This document shows, piece by piece, positions 10,529-19,290 of a stretch of 64,000 nt of DNA. The position numbers and the translations under genes were made by a program. This stretch comes from Duganella sp. OV510 (GTDB lineage Bacteria > Pseudomonadota > Gammaproteobacteria > Burkholderiales > Burkholderiaceae_D), in NCBI RefSeq assembly GCF_900100205.1, contig NZ_FNEQ01000007.1:328458-392457 (forward strand), in the 5' to 3' direction. Position 1 is the stretch's first letter. Each line of letters opens with the position of its first letter. The notes under the pieces were generated by a model. The model was not told the origin of the DNA. It saw nothing but the letters and a program-made list of their open reading frames with translations, and ran no database searches.

Positions 10529-12823
10529 TTAGCTATTTTGCGACGCCGGTGCTAACTTTAACAGCAAAATCAACACTGACGCGCCACTTCTATCGACATG
10601 GTTCTGAATATCAATCCGTCCACCATGTTCTTCGATAATTTTTTTCACCATCGCGAGGCCGAGACCGGTGCCGCGCGCCTTCGATGTCACGTAAGGTTCA
10701 AACGCGCGCGCCAGGATTTTCGGCGCGAAGCCAGGACCATTATCGCTAATCGCCAGCCGCACGGCTGTGCGCGAACTACCATCCGCGCCCTGATAATGAA
10801 TGGCTTCGGTGATCACGTCAATGCGCGCCTGCGGTGCGCCGTCCGGCAGCTCGGCCATCGCGTCCTGGGCGTTCTGCAGCAGGTTATGGATCACCTGGCG
10901 CAGCTGGGTCGGATCGCCCATCACCAGCGGCAGGCCGGGCGCCAGCTGCGGGTGGATGATGTCGTTGCCCTCGCCGCTGATGTACAAATGCAGGATCTCG
11001 TCGACCAGCGCGTTCAGGTCCAGCGATTCCAGCACCGCCGGCGGCGTCTTGGCGTAGTCGCGGAAGTCGTCGACCATGCGCTTCATCGCCGCCACCTGGT
11101 TGACGATGGTGGCCGTGCCCTTGTTCAGCAGCTCGACGTCGGCCGGCATCAGCTTGTCTTCCAGCTTCATCTGCATGCGTTCGGCCGACAGCTGGATCGG
11201 CGTCAGCGGGTTCTTGATCTCGTGCGCCAGGCGGCGCGCCACCTCGCCCCAGGCGATCGAGCGCTGGGCGGAAATCACGTCGGAGATATCGTCGAACACC
11301 ACCAGATAGCCGCTGCCGCCCTCGACCGGCAGGCGCGAGCCGCGCGTCAGCAGGGTCAAATCGTTGTCCTCGACACTGGAGGCATTGCGTCGCGGCACTT
11401 CGATCTGGCGCTGCCAGTGCAGCCGCGCGAGGTTGCGGCCGGCCGCCGATTGCGCGTTCTGCGCGGCAAACGCGGCCACGATGGCGGCGCCAAATTCCTG
11501 CAAGCCTTCGATTTCGTCCAGCTTCTGGCCGATCATGGTGACACCGGCCTGCTGCAGGATGCGCTCGACCGAGTCGTTGCAGCTGATCAGATGGAATTCA
11601 TGGTCCAGCACCATCACGCCGGCCGACATATTCGCCAGCACCGATTCCAGGTGGGCCTTGGCGTTTTGCAGCGCTGAGCGGTTGCGTTCGACCGCACTGC
11701 GGGCGTCCGACAGCTGGCGCGTCATGGTGTTGAACGACTGCGTCAGCGTGCCCAGCTCGTCCGAGGTGGCGACGATCGGCCGTGGCGACAAGTCGCCCTC
11801 GGCCACCGCGCGGGTGCCCTCGGCCAGCAGCAACAGCGGCTGCGCCAGGTCGCTGGCGATCAGGAAGGCGGCGGCAATGGCGCCGAACACCGCCAGCAGC
11901 AAGGTCAGCGTCAGTGTCACCACATACATCTTGCGCAGGCCGCCACGGGCGTCGAAGCGTTCCTTGTAGTCAGCGTAGGCGCGGCGGATGGTTTCGCCGT
12001 CGGCCGCCAGCTGCGACGGCGCCAACTGGATCAGTTGCAGATAGCGCGGCGCCAGGTGGGTGCCATTCGGCTGCACATGGTCGGGAACCGGTATCACCAC
12101 CCGCAGGCGCAGCTGGTTGACCGGCTCCGGCGTCACCGGCGCGCTGACCAGGTCGCTGTGCAGCTCGTTGCCGCCTTCCGGCGCGCCGTACAGCGCGTCT
12201 TTCTTGACCTTGGCCATCATGTCGCGGGTCGGCAGGTCGGCGCTGAGGTTGCCGCTGCGGCTGGCGCGTGCACTGACCACCAGGCCGCCCTCGGCGTCAA
12301 TAATGATGGCGTTCTGCATGCCGGCCTCGTTCTTGACCAGCGTGGCCAGGATGGCGCGCTCGCTGCCGAACGGCTGGTCGGCCAGTTCCTGCGCGGTGCG
12401 GCCGGCGGTGACGCTCAGCTCGCTGACAGCGCGGTCCAGGCCGGCGCGGCTGAGGTTGATGCCGGATTCCAGTGCCTCTTCCACAGGCACGTTGAACCAG
12501 GATTCGATCGAATGGGAAACAAACTGCACCGAGACCAGGAAGATCACCAGGCCCGGCAGCACGCCGATGGCGGCAAACAGCAGCACCAGCCGGGTCATCA
12601 GCTTGGAGCCGAACTTGCCGGCCTTGTAGCGGGAATACAGGCGGAACAGCGATACCACCACCAGCAGCAGCAGTGCGGCAGCCACCGCCGCGTTCAGGCC
12701 CAGCAGCCAGCCATAGTAGCGGTCGAAGAAGCCGGAATTGTCGGAGGCCGATGCCAGCAGGAACAACAGGATGCTGACGATGGCGCCGCCAACCACGGCA
12801 AAGTACCGCAAGGCCGTCTTCAC
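10529..12823 (-). CDS. NtrY-like membrane sensor histidine kinase
   Basis: The 764-residue kinase has N-terminal membrane segments (about 8-30, 40-62 and 80-105), a periplasmic sensing stretch (about 110-300) and another membrane segment (about 305-328). Next come a HAMP domain (SDLAQPLLLLAEGTR... DELGTLTQSFN), a PAS-like region (VMVLDHEFHLISCNDSVERIL), HisKA with the phospho-acceptor His in ARRLAHEIKNPLTPIQ, and HATPase_c (ISDNGPGF, GTGLGLAMVKKI). This is the NtrY architecture. The stop of the upstream DUF4390 gene directly abuts its start, so rsmB-DUF4390-kinase-regulator looks like one operon. The signal is unknown. Confidence 0.93.
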   Translation of the reverse strand: MKTALRYFAVVGGAIVSILLFLLASASDNSGFFDRYYGWLLGLNAAVAAALLLLVVVSLFRLYSRYKAGKFGSKLMTRLVLLFAAIGVLPGLVIFLVSVQFVSHSIESWFNVPVEEALESGINLSRAGLDRAVSELSVTAGRTAQELADQPFGSERAILATLVKNEAGMQNAIIIDAEGGLVVSARASRSGNLSADLPTRDMMAKVKKDALYGAPEGGNELHSDLVSAPVTPEPVNQLRLRVVIPVPDHVQPNGTHLAPRYLQLIQLAPSQLAADGETIRRAYADYKERFDARGGLRKMYVVTLTLTLLLAVFGAIAAAFLIASDLAQPLLLLAEGTRAVAEGDLSPRPIVATSDELGTLTQSFNTMTRQLSDARSAVERNRSALQNAKAHLESVLANMSAGVMVLDHEFHLISCNDSVERILQQAGVTMIGQKLDEIEGLQEFGAAIVAAFAAQNAQSAAGRNLARLHWQRQIEVPRRNASSVEDNDLTLLTRGSRLPVEGGSGYLVVFDDISDVISAQRSIAWGEVARRLAHEIKNPLTPIQLSAERMQMKLEDKLMPADVELLNKGTATIVNQVAAMKRMVDDFRDYAKTPPAVLESLDLNALVDEILHLYISGEGNDIIHPQLAPGLPLVMGDPTQLRQVIHNLLQNAQDAMAELPDGAPQARIDVITEAIHYQGADGSSRTAVRLAISDNGPGFAPKILARAFEPYVTSKARGTGLGLAMVKKIIEEHGGRIDIQNHVDRSGASVLILLLKLAPASQNS

Positions 12824-13423
12824 TTACTCAGCCCTGTACTGGAAGGTTTTCTTGTCCGACGCCAGGCGCCATTCACTGTTATTCAGGGCGTTGACCTTGA
12901 GCGGCTTGGGCACATAGTTCGGGTCCAGGCCCATGCTCAGCTTGACGGTATAGACTTCGCCGACCTTGAGCGCGCCGCGCGCAGCCACCGCCCAGCGGTT
13001 CGGCCGGCGTATCAGGAACAGCGCGTCTTCCAGCGACGAGAAACTCTGGTGCACGCTGCCGCTGACCGCCACATTGTATTGCCGGGTCAGCACGTTATAC
13101 GACAGGCTGATGGTCTGGCGCTTGGTGATGGCCTTTTCGTCAAACCAGTACCAGCGCGGGCGGGTGAATTCTATTTCGGTATAGAAATACAGGGTACGGC
13201 CATACTGCAACGCCTCTTCCATCTCGGAACTCAGCTCGAAGCCGTAGGTGGCCGACAGGCGGTAGCCGTCTTCGGTGGCTTCGACCAGCGCGCGGCGGAT
13301 TTCCACGCCTTCGGCCGCGTGCGAGGGCTGCGGCAGCAGCGCCAGCATCAGCAGTAGCGGAGCGATCAGAAGTCGAAAAAATCGTAGCGTCACGGGTGGG
13401 CAAGTACTCAAGAGGTTACGCAT
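12824..13423 (-). CDS. DUF4390 family exported protein
   Basis: A 199-residue product from the ATG at 13423, which overlaps the rsmB stop by 8 bases. The open frame extends further upstream but that part lies inside rsmB in another frame. It starts with an uncleaved or cleaved signal sequence (LRFFRLLIAPLLLMLALLP, then SHAAEG). The remainder, with YFYTEIEFTRPRWYWFDE and LSMGLDPNYVPKPLKVN, fits DUF4390, a proteobacterial family of unknown role that is often found just before NtrY-like kinases. An envelope partner of that kinase is a reasonable guess. Confidence 0.85.
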   Translation of the reverse strand: MRNLLSTCPPVTLRFFRLLIAPLLLMLALLPQPSHAAEGVEIRRALVEATEDGYRLSATYGFELSSEMEEALQYGRTLYFYTEIEFTRPRWYWFDEKAITKRQTISLSYNVLTRQYNVAVSGSVHQSFSSLEDALFLIRRPNRWAVAARGALKVGEVYTVKLSMGLDPNYVPKPLKVNALNNSEWRLASDKKTFQYRAE

Positions 13424-14822
13424 TTTTCTGGAACAGCGCGTAAAACAAACCATCGTGATCCTGCCCGGAGCCGCCGGCGGGGAGCAATTGACCGGGCGCA
13501 TCCAGTCGGACAGCCTGATGTCGTACAGCAAAAGCGGCCGCCTGCGCCTCGGATTCCTGCGGCCACAAGGAACATGTCACGAATAGCAATTTACCACCCG
13601 GTGCCAGCATCTGCCAAAGGTTGTCGAGGATTTTGCCGGAAAGTGTTGCAAGTTGGAGCGCGTCGCCCTTGCGGCGCAACCAGCGGATGTCGGGATGGCG
13701 GCGCACGATGCCGGAGGCGGTACACGGCACGTCGGCCAGGATGCGGTCGAACTGCTGGCCGTCCCACCAGTCCCTGTTTTGCGCATCGGCCGCCTTCAGC
13801 GTGGCTTTCAGTTGCAGACGGTCAAGATTTTCGCCGACGCGCGCCAGGCGCTTGGGATCAGCGTCCAGCGCGGTGACCTGGGCATCGGCCAGTTCTAGAA
13901 TGTGGCAGGTCTTGCCGCCCGGCGCGGCGCAGGCGTCCAGCACGCGCATGCCGGGCTGCACGTCCAGCAGCGGCGCGGCCAGCTGGGCGCCGGCGTCCTG
14001 CACCGAGACTTCGCCTTCGGCAAAACCAGGAATCAGCTGGACACCGACCGGCTTTTCCAGGCGCACGGCGTACGGGCCGATCTGGCTGGCGGCCATGCCG
14101 GCGTCGGCCAGCTTGTCCAGGTACTCAGCCACCGTGGTCTTGCTGCGGTTGACGCGCAAGGTCAGCGGCGGCGGCGCATTGCCCGTGGCAAGAATTTCCT
14201 GCCATTGTTGCGGCCAGGCCGTTTTAACGGCATCGATCCACCATTGCGGGTAGTTCCATTTTGCTACCGGTTGCAGCAGCGCGGTGTCCAGCAAAGCCTT
14301 GCGTTCCCGCAGGAAGCGGCGCAGCACGGCGTTGACCATGCCTTTGGCGCGGGCGGTGTCCGGGTGGGCATCGGCGGCGGTGACCGTCTGGTCGACCACG
14401 GTGAATTCTTCGTAGGGCGGCGTCTCGTCCGGCGCGGTCATCAGCGCCAGCGCGCACGACAGCAGCGCCGCCACCAGCGGCTCCGGTGCCTTGGGCGCCA
14501 TCAGGCCGATCAGCGCCTCGCTCTGGCCCAGCTGGCGCATGGCGCGGTAGGCGATGTCCTGCATCGCACCGCGCGCCTGCGGCGTGGTGTCCGGCTGTTT
14601 GGCCCACACCTGGGCCAGCGCCTGCGGCAGGTTGGTGCCGGTCTTGACCTGGGCGATGGCGCTGGCGGCGCCGATCAGGCTGTAGGCCAGCGAATCGGGC
14701 TTGAGTTTGGTCTGGAAATGGGTCTGCAACGCCGGTTTCAGCTCCCGCGCGTGACTGGCGCGCAACTTCGGCGCGGCCGGCTTGGCAGGGGACTTCAAGG
14801 AGAGCGTTGGACGCTTGTTCAT
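13416..14822 (-). CDS. rsmB: 16S rRNA (cytosine-967 C5)-methyltransferase
   Basis: The 468-residue enzyme has an N-terminal NusB-like RNA-binding domain (about 40-185, DIAYRAMRQLGQ and AKGMVNAVLRRFLRE) and a C-terminal Rossmann methyltransferase. The latter has VLDACAAPGGKTCH for S-adenosylmethionine, DVPCTASGIVRRHPD (motif IV) and VTCSLWPQE with the catalytic Cys (motif VI). It methylates C967 of 16S rRNA. The N-terminus carries a ~30-residue basic Lys/Pro/Ala extension. First gene of the minus-strand run leading to the NtrY-like kinase. Confidence 0.95.
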   Translation of the reverse strand: MNKRPTLSLKSPAKPAAPKLRASHARELKPALQTHFQTKLKPDSLAYSLIGAASAIAQVKTGTNLPQALAQVWAKQPDTTPQARGAMQDIAYRAMRQLGQSEALIGLMAPKAPEPLVAALLSCALALMTAPDETPPYEEFTVVDQTVTAADAHPDTARAKGMVNAVLRRFLRERKALLDTALLQPVAKWNYPQWWIDAVKTAWPQQWQEILATGNAPPPLTLRVNRSKTTVAEYLDKLADAGMAASQIGPYAVRLEKPVGVQLIPGFAEGEVSVQDAGAQLAAPLLDVQPGMRVLDACAAPGGKTCHILELADAQVTALDADPKRLARVGENLDRLQLKATLKAADAQNRDWWDGQQFDRILADVPCTASGIVRRHPDIRWLRRKGDALQLATLSGKILDNLWQMLAPGGKLLFVTCSLWPQESEAQAAAFAVRHQAVRLDAPGQLLPAGGSGQDHDGLFYALFQKNA

Positions 14823-14949
14823 ATGCTAATTCCAGAGGTGGGTGACGGCCGTGATCGCGCAGTATACATTAGGGCCTGACGCAAGGCGACAGCGGTGTCG
14901 GCTTAATTTAGATCAATCGTGCCGCCGCTGGCGGGCGTAAGATCGGCGT

Positions 14950-15267
14950 ATGGCTACGCAAGCAAAACCCGAGCAAACCACTGACGAGCAGGTCGTAACA
15001 AGACTGGGCGGCCTGGAAACACGACTGGGCGGCCTGGAAACGCGACTGACGATAGTCGAAATTGATCTGGCGGTCGTCAAATCAAACTATGCGACCAAGG
15101 AAGACATAGCCCGGCTGGAGCAAGCGATCGCGGCTGTCGACAGCAAGCTGGAGGTCAACATGGCGCAACTGGAGGCCCGCCTGATCAAATGGTTCGTCGG
15201 CACCGCAGTCACCTTGTCGGCGGCGGTGGGAGCGATCGCGTTCAGCATTGCAAGGTTTCTTCATTAA
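14950..15267 (+). CDS. Small coiled-coil protein with C-terminal membrane anchor
   Basis: A 105-residue protein: a polar N-terminus, a long predicted coiled coil (about 15-80, with heptad-like RLGGLETRLGGLETRL and SKLEVNMAQLEARL) and a hydrophobic C-terminal segment (about 84-103) that probably anchors it in the inner membrane. It resembles other small coiled-coil tail-anchored proteins, such as DUF1640-like ones, but I cannot assign a family with confidence. A 21-base tandem duplication lies in its coiled-coil part. It stands alone ahead of argS. Confidence 0.7.
   Translation: MATQAKPEQTTDEQVVTRLGGLETRLGGLETRLTIVEIDLAVVKSNYATKEDIARLEQAIAAVDSKLEVNMAQLEARLIKWFVGTAVTLSAAVGAIAFSIARFLH
15003..15044 (+). 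repeat. 21-base tandem direct repeat, two copies
   Basis: Two adjacent 21-base units (15003-15023 and 15024-15044) differ at one position and encode the repeated RLGGLET heptad of the coiled-coil protein. Being in frame and seven residues long, the repeat adds exactly one heptad. Confidence 0.9.
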
Positions 15268-15314
15268 CAACACCCTCCTGTCTCACAGTCCGCCCCTCCG
15301 CCCGGTCAACACAG

Positions 15315-15320
15315 TATAAT
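15315..15320 (+). promoter_or_regulatory. Candidate -10 element of argS
   Basis: A perfect TATAAT lies 47 bases upstream of the argS start in a short gap. No convincing -35 is visible 16-18 bases further upstream. Confidence 0.35.
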
Positions 15321-15367
15321 TACCGCTGTTTGGCCGGCGCCCATGCGCCCGCCGTTTCCACTATCTG

Positions 15368-17092
15368 ATGACCTTTAAGCGCATGCTAGCCCAACAAAAA
15401 CAAGATATCACGGCCCTGTTCCAGGCCGCCCTCGCCCCGATCCTGGCCGGTACTGAAGTCGCCGCCAACGTCGTGCTCGAGCGCCCGCGCGATCCTTCGC
15501 ATGGCGACGTCGCCTGCAACATCGCCATGCAACTGGCCAAGCAACTGAAAATGAACCCGCGCGAGCTGGCCACCAGGCTGGTCGACGCCCTGCTGGAAGA
15601 TCCCGCCCGCAACGGCCTGATCGACAGCGCCGACATCGCTGGCCCTGGCTTCATCAATCTGCGCGTCAGCGCCGCCGCCAAGCAGGCCGTGGTCAAGAGC
15701 GTGCTGGCACAGGGCGACAAGTTCGGCGCCGCCGATAGCGGCGCCGGCAAGAAAGTCATCATCGAATTCGTCTCCGCCAACCCGACCGGCCCGCTGCACG
15801 TGGGCCACGGCCGCCAGGCGGCGCTGGGCGATGCGCTGTCGTCGCTGTTCACCTCGCAAGGCTACGACGTCACCCGCGAGTTCTATTACAACGACGCCGG
15901 CGTGCAGATCCAGACGCTGGCCAACTCGGTGCAGGCGCGCCTGCGCGGCTACAAGCCGGGCGACGCCGAATGGCCTGAGTCGGCCTACAACGGCGACTAC
16001 ATCGCCGACATCGCCGAAGATTTCAAACAGAAGAAAACCGTATCGGCCTCCGACGGTTCGCCCGCCACCGCGTCCGGCGATATCGAAGACATCGAATCGA
16101 TCCGCGCCTTCGCCGTGACTTATCTGCGCAACGAGCAGGACATCGACCTGCAAGCCTTCGGCGTCAAGTTCGACAACTACTATCTCGAATCGTCGCTGTA
16201 CTCGGACGGCAAGGTGGACGCCGCCGTCGAGATGCTGAACAACTCCGGCAAGACCTACGAAGAAGAAGGCGCGCTGTGGCTGCGCACCGAAGACTACGGC
16301 GACGACAAGAACCGGGTGATGCGCAAGAAGGACGGCACCTACACCTACTTCGTGCCGGACGTCGCCTACCACATCGTCAAGTTCCAGCGCGGCTACAATC
16401 AGGCGATCAACATCCAGGGCTCCGACCACCACGGCACCATCGCCCGTGTGCGCGCCGGCCTGCAAGCGGTCAACCTGGGTATCCCGCAAGGCTTCCCGGA
16501 CTACGTGCTGCACAAGATGGTCACCGTGATGAAGGGCGGCGAAGAGGTCAAGATCTCCAAGCGCGCCGGCTCCTACGTCACCGTGCGCGACCTGATCGAA
16601 TGGTCGGGCGGCGGCGACATCACCAAGGGCCGCGACGCCGTGCGCTTCTTCCTGATCTCGCGCAAAGCCGACACCGAATTCGTGTTCGACGTCGACGTCG
16701 CGCTGAAAACCTCGGACGAGAATCCGGTCTACTACGTGCAGTACGCCCACGCGCGCATCTGCCGCATGCTGGAACAATGGACCGGCGACGAAGCTTCGCT
16801 GGCCAATGTCGACCTGTCGCCGCTGACCGCGCCAACCGAAGCGACGCTGCTGGCGACGCTGGCCGCCTATCCGGAAGCGCTGGCGCGCGCCCAGGCGGAA
16901 CTGGGTCCGCACCAGATCGCGTTCTACCTGCGCGACCTGGCCGCCAACCTGCACAGCTTCTACTTTGCCGAGCGCGTGCTGGTCGACGACGAAGCACTGA
17001 AGGCCGCGCGTATCGCCCTGATGGTCGCCACCCGCCAGGTGCTGCGCAACGGCCTGGCGCTGATCGGCGTTTCGGCTCCCAACAAAATGTAA
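15368..17092 (+). CDS. argS: Arginyl-tRNA synthetase
   Basis: The 574-residue class I synthetase charges tRNA-Arg. It has an N-terminal tRNA D-loop-binding domain (about 8-105, LERPRDPSHGDVACN), the HIGH-type motif as HVGH in NPTGPLHVGHGRQA, the KMSKS-type motif as KISKR in EVKISKRAGSYVT, and a C-terminal anticodon-binding DALR domain (from about 450). The length is normal. Three in-frame starts lie close together; ATG 15368 follows the TATAAT, and ATG 15383 (MLAQQKQD) is an alternative. It is followed by a SPOR-domain gene and dsbA on the same strand. Confidence 0.97.
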   Translation: MTFKRMLAQQKQDITALFQAALAPILAGTEVAANVVLERPRDPSHGDVACNIAMQLAKQLKMNPRELATRLVDALLEDPARNGLIDSADIAGPGFINLRVSAAAKQAVVKSVLAQGDKFGAADSGAGKKVIIEFVSANPTGPLHVGHGRQAALGDALSSLFTSQGYDVTREFYYNDAGVQIQTLANSVQARLRGYKPGDAEWPESAYNGDYIADIAEDFKQKKTVSASDGSPATASGDIEDIESIRAFAVTYLRNEQDIDLQAFGVKFDNYYLESSLYSDGKVDAAVEMLNNSGKTYEEEGALWLRTEDYGDDKNRVMRKKDGTYTYFVPDVAYHIVKFQRGYNQAINIQGSDHHGTIARVRAGLQAVNLGIPQGFPDYVLHKMVTVMKGGEEVKISKRAGSYVTVRDLIEWSGGGDITKGRDAVRFFLISRKADTEFVFDVDVALKTSDENPVYYVQYAHARICRMLEQWTGDEASLANVDLSPLTAPTEATLLATLAAYPEALARAQAELGPHQIAFYLRDLAANLHSFYFAERVLVDDEALKAARIALMVATRQVLRNGLALIGVSAPNKM

Positions 17093-17113
17093 TTGCGAAG
17101 GACATCCCGCACA

Positions 17114-17815
17114 ATGAATTTCCGTTCCAGCCGCTCCAGTTCCCATCGCCCTCGTACGAAACAGCAGGGCAACACCTTCGTCGGCATCATCATTGGCCTG
17201 GTCATCGGCCTGAGTATCGCTGTCGTCGTAGCGCTGATGATTACCAAGGGCGCGACGCCGTTCACGGACAAGGGCCATCCGGGCAAAACCACGGAACCGA
17301 CTGCGGGACAAATCGCCGATCCAAACAAGCCGATGTACGGCAACAAGGACGCGGCGCGCGAAGCGGCCAAGGACCTGTCGCGCGAGCAGCCAGCACCTGC
17401 GCCGGCCACGCCTGCGCCACCGGCTCCGGCAGCGGCCGACCAGTTGCAGGCCATGGTCGACAAGATCCAGAACACGCCGGCAGCGCCAGCCAAGCCGGCG
17501 CCGGCAACGCCTAACGCCGCCAACGTCACGCCGCAGCCGGCGGCCAAGCCTGCCACCGACGCAGCGGGCGCGGACGAGAAATACATCTACTACCTGCAAG
17601 CCGGCGCCTTCCGCGAAACGGCCGATGCTGAAAGCGCGCGCGCCAAGCTGGCCCTGCTGGGCTTTGAAGCCAACCTCTCGGACCGCTCGACCGACACCGG
17701 CGTGCTGCACCGCGTGCGCCTCGGCCCTTATCATCAGGTTGAAGCGATGAACAAGGTGCGTAGCAAACTGTCCGAAAACGGCATTGACGTTGCCGTTGTG
17801 CGTAACCAGAAATAA
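17114..17815 (+). CDS. SPOR domain membrane protein
   Basis: A 233-residue protein from the ATG at 17114; the frame extends to 17093, but that ATG abuts the argS stop. It has one N-terminal membrane helix (about 21-45, FVGIIIGLVIGLSIAVVVAL), an Ala/Pro/Thr-rich periplasmic linker (about 85-150) and a C-terminal SPOR domain (about 155-230, YYLQAGAFRETADAESARAKLALLGFEA). SPOR domains bind peptidoglycan lacking stem peptides at division sites; this FtsN-like layout suggests a division-associated role. Same strand as argS and dsbA. Confidence 0.9.
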   Translation: MNFRSSRSSSHRPRTKQQGNTFVGIIIGLVIGLSIAVVVALMITKGATPFTDKGHPGKTTEPTAGQIADPNKPMYGNKDAAREAAKDLSREQPAPAPATPAPPAPAAADQLQAMVDKIQNTPAAPAKPAPATPNAANVTPQPAAKPATDAAGADEKYIYYLQAGAFRETADAESARAKLALLGFEANLSDRSTDTGVLHRVRLGPYHQVEAMNKVRSKLSENGIDVAVVRNQK

Positions 17816-17826
17816 GAGGAGTAATA

Positions 17827-18492
17827 ATGCGATTCCTGAAATTCATCCTGACCGCCATCACCCTGAGCGCCGTGGCGTTCACCGCTTCCGCTTCGCCAAC
17901 CGATCCGAAAGAAGGCACCGAGTTCAAGACGCTGGCCAAGCCGCAGCCGGTGGACACCGGCAAGAAAGTCGAGATCATCGAATTCTTCGACTACGCCTGC
18001 CCGCACTGTGCCGCCTTCGACGCCACGCTCAACGCCTGGGTGAAGAAACAGGGCGACAACATCGTCTTCAAGCGCGTGCACATCGGCCGCCAAGGCACCG
18101 AACTGCCGCAGGCGCGCATGTTCTACACGCTGCAATCCATGGGCGCGCTGACGCCTGAGCTGCACACCAAAGCCTTCAATGAAATCCACGTCAACCACAA
18201 TCGCCTGAACCGCGATGAGCAGGTGTTCGACTTCGTCGCCAAACAAGGCGTCGACAAGCAGAAATTCACCGACACCTATCGCGGCTTCGGCGTTGCCGCC
18301 CAGGTGCGTAAATCGCTGTCCATGATGGATGCTTACAACGTCGAATTCTGGCCGCTGCTGATCGTCGACGGCAAATACCAGACCGCGCCATCGATGGCCA
18401 ACGCCAATGCCACCAGCGAAGCGCAGCTGAACGAAAGCGTCACCCAGGTGCTGGACGCACTGGTGGTCAAAGCCAAGGCAGAGAAGAAATAA
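17827..18492 (+). CDS. dsbA: Thiol:disulfide interchange protein DsbA-like
   Basis: A 221-residue periplasmic oxidoreductase with a signal peptide (MRFLKFILTA..., cleavage near SASP) and the active site CPHC (Cys 58/61) in EFFDYACPHCAAF, typical of DsbA, which puts disulfides into exported proteins. The usual cis-Pro position lies in FWPLLIVDG, somewhat unlike the classic Val-cisPro-Thr. A ribosome site, GAGGAG, sits right before the start. No dsbB is in the window. Confidence 0.92.
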   Translation: MRFLKFILTAITLSAVAFTASASPTDPKEGTEFKTLAKPQPVDTGKKVEIIEFFDYACPHCAAFDATLNAWVKKQGDNIVFKRVHIGRQGTELPQARMFYTLQSMGALTPELHTKAFNEIHVNHNRLNRDEQVFDFVAKQGVDKQKFTDTYRGFGVAAQVRKSLSMMDAYNVEFWPLLIVDGKYQTAPSMANANATSEAQLNESVTQVLDALVVKAKAEKK

Positions 18493-18494
18493 GC

Positions 18495-19289
18495 ATGACG
18501 CCTTTGCGCGTCTTTATCACCGGCGCCTCCAGCGGCCTGGGCGCCGCGCTGGCCCGCCAGTACGCCGCACAAGGCGCCACCCTCGGCCTGCTGGCCCGCC
18601 GTGGCGATTCGCTGGCCGCCCTGATCGCCACCCTCCCCAATCCGCAGCAGCACCGCGCCTACGCGGTTGATGTGCGCGACCACGCCGCCATCAACACTGC
18701 AGCGCAAGCCTTCCTCGCGCACGCCGGCGGCGTTGACGTAGTGATCGCCAACGCCGGCATCTCGGTCGGCACGCTGACCGAATACGCGGAAGATATCGCG
18801 GTCTTCGCCGACATCATCGCCACCAACGTCACCGCCACCGCCGCCACCTTCTCGCCGTTTATCGCCGCCATGCGCAGCCAGCGCACGCCGGGCCGGCTGG
18901 TGGGCATCGGCAGCGTGGCGGGCATCCGCGGTCTGCCGGGCGCCGAAGCCTACAGCGCCTCCAAGGCTGCCGTCATCAGCTACTGCGAATCGCTGCGGCT
19001 GGAGATGAAACCCTATGGCATCCGCGTGGTCACCATCTGCCCCGGCTACATTGATACGCCAATGACACAAGTGAATCCGTATCCGATGCCATTCCTGATG
19101 GCGCCTGAAAAATTTGCCGCGCGCGCGGCGCAGGTGATCGCCGCCGGCGATAGCTACGCCGTCATTCCATGGCAAATGGGCGTGGTCGCCAAGGTGCTGC
19201 GCCTGCTGCCGAACACTGTTTACGACTGGGCCTTCAGCAAGGCGCCGCACAAACCCCGCAAGTCCGCCGGCCCCGCCGCGCCGCATTGA
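18495..19289 (+). CDS. SDR family oxidoreductase
   Basis: A 264-residue classical short-chain dehydrogenase: TGASSGLGAALAR for the cofactor, NAGIS, a Ser in GIGSVAGI and the catalytic YSASK pair. The nucleotide is probably NADP(H), given the Arg-Arg after the second strand (LLARRGD), but this is an inference. The substrate is unknown. It starts two bases after dsbA stops and birA follows by one base, so it is part of the same transcript. Confidence 0.9.
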   Translation: MTPLRVFITGASSGLGAALARQYAAQGATLGLLARRGDSLAALIATLPNPQQHRAYAVDVRDHAAINTAAQAFLAHAGGVDVVIANAGISVGTLTEYAEDIAVFADIIATNVTATAATFSPFIAAMRSQRTPGRLVGIGSVAGIRGLPGAEAYSASKAAVISYCESLRLEMKPYGIRVVTICPGYIDTPMTQVNPYPMPFLMAPEKFAARAAQVIAAGDSYAVIPWQMGVVAKVLRLLPNTVYDWAFSKAPHKPRKSAGPAAPH

Positions 19290-19290
19290 T

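Noticed and set aside
9461..13423. Sigma-54 activation by the NtrX-like regulator of the porin-PII-Amt promoter
   Set aside because: The regulator has no AAA+ domain, so it cannot activate sigma-54; a separate NtrC is required.
15386..17734. A 782-residue minus-strand open frame over argS and the SPOR gene
   Set aside because: It is antisense to genes with clear motifs and has the Arg/Val/Gly/Asp-rich, His-rich composition of a high-GC shadow frame.
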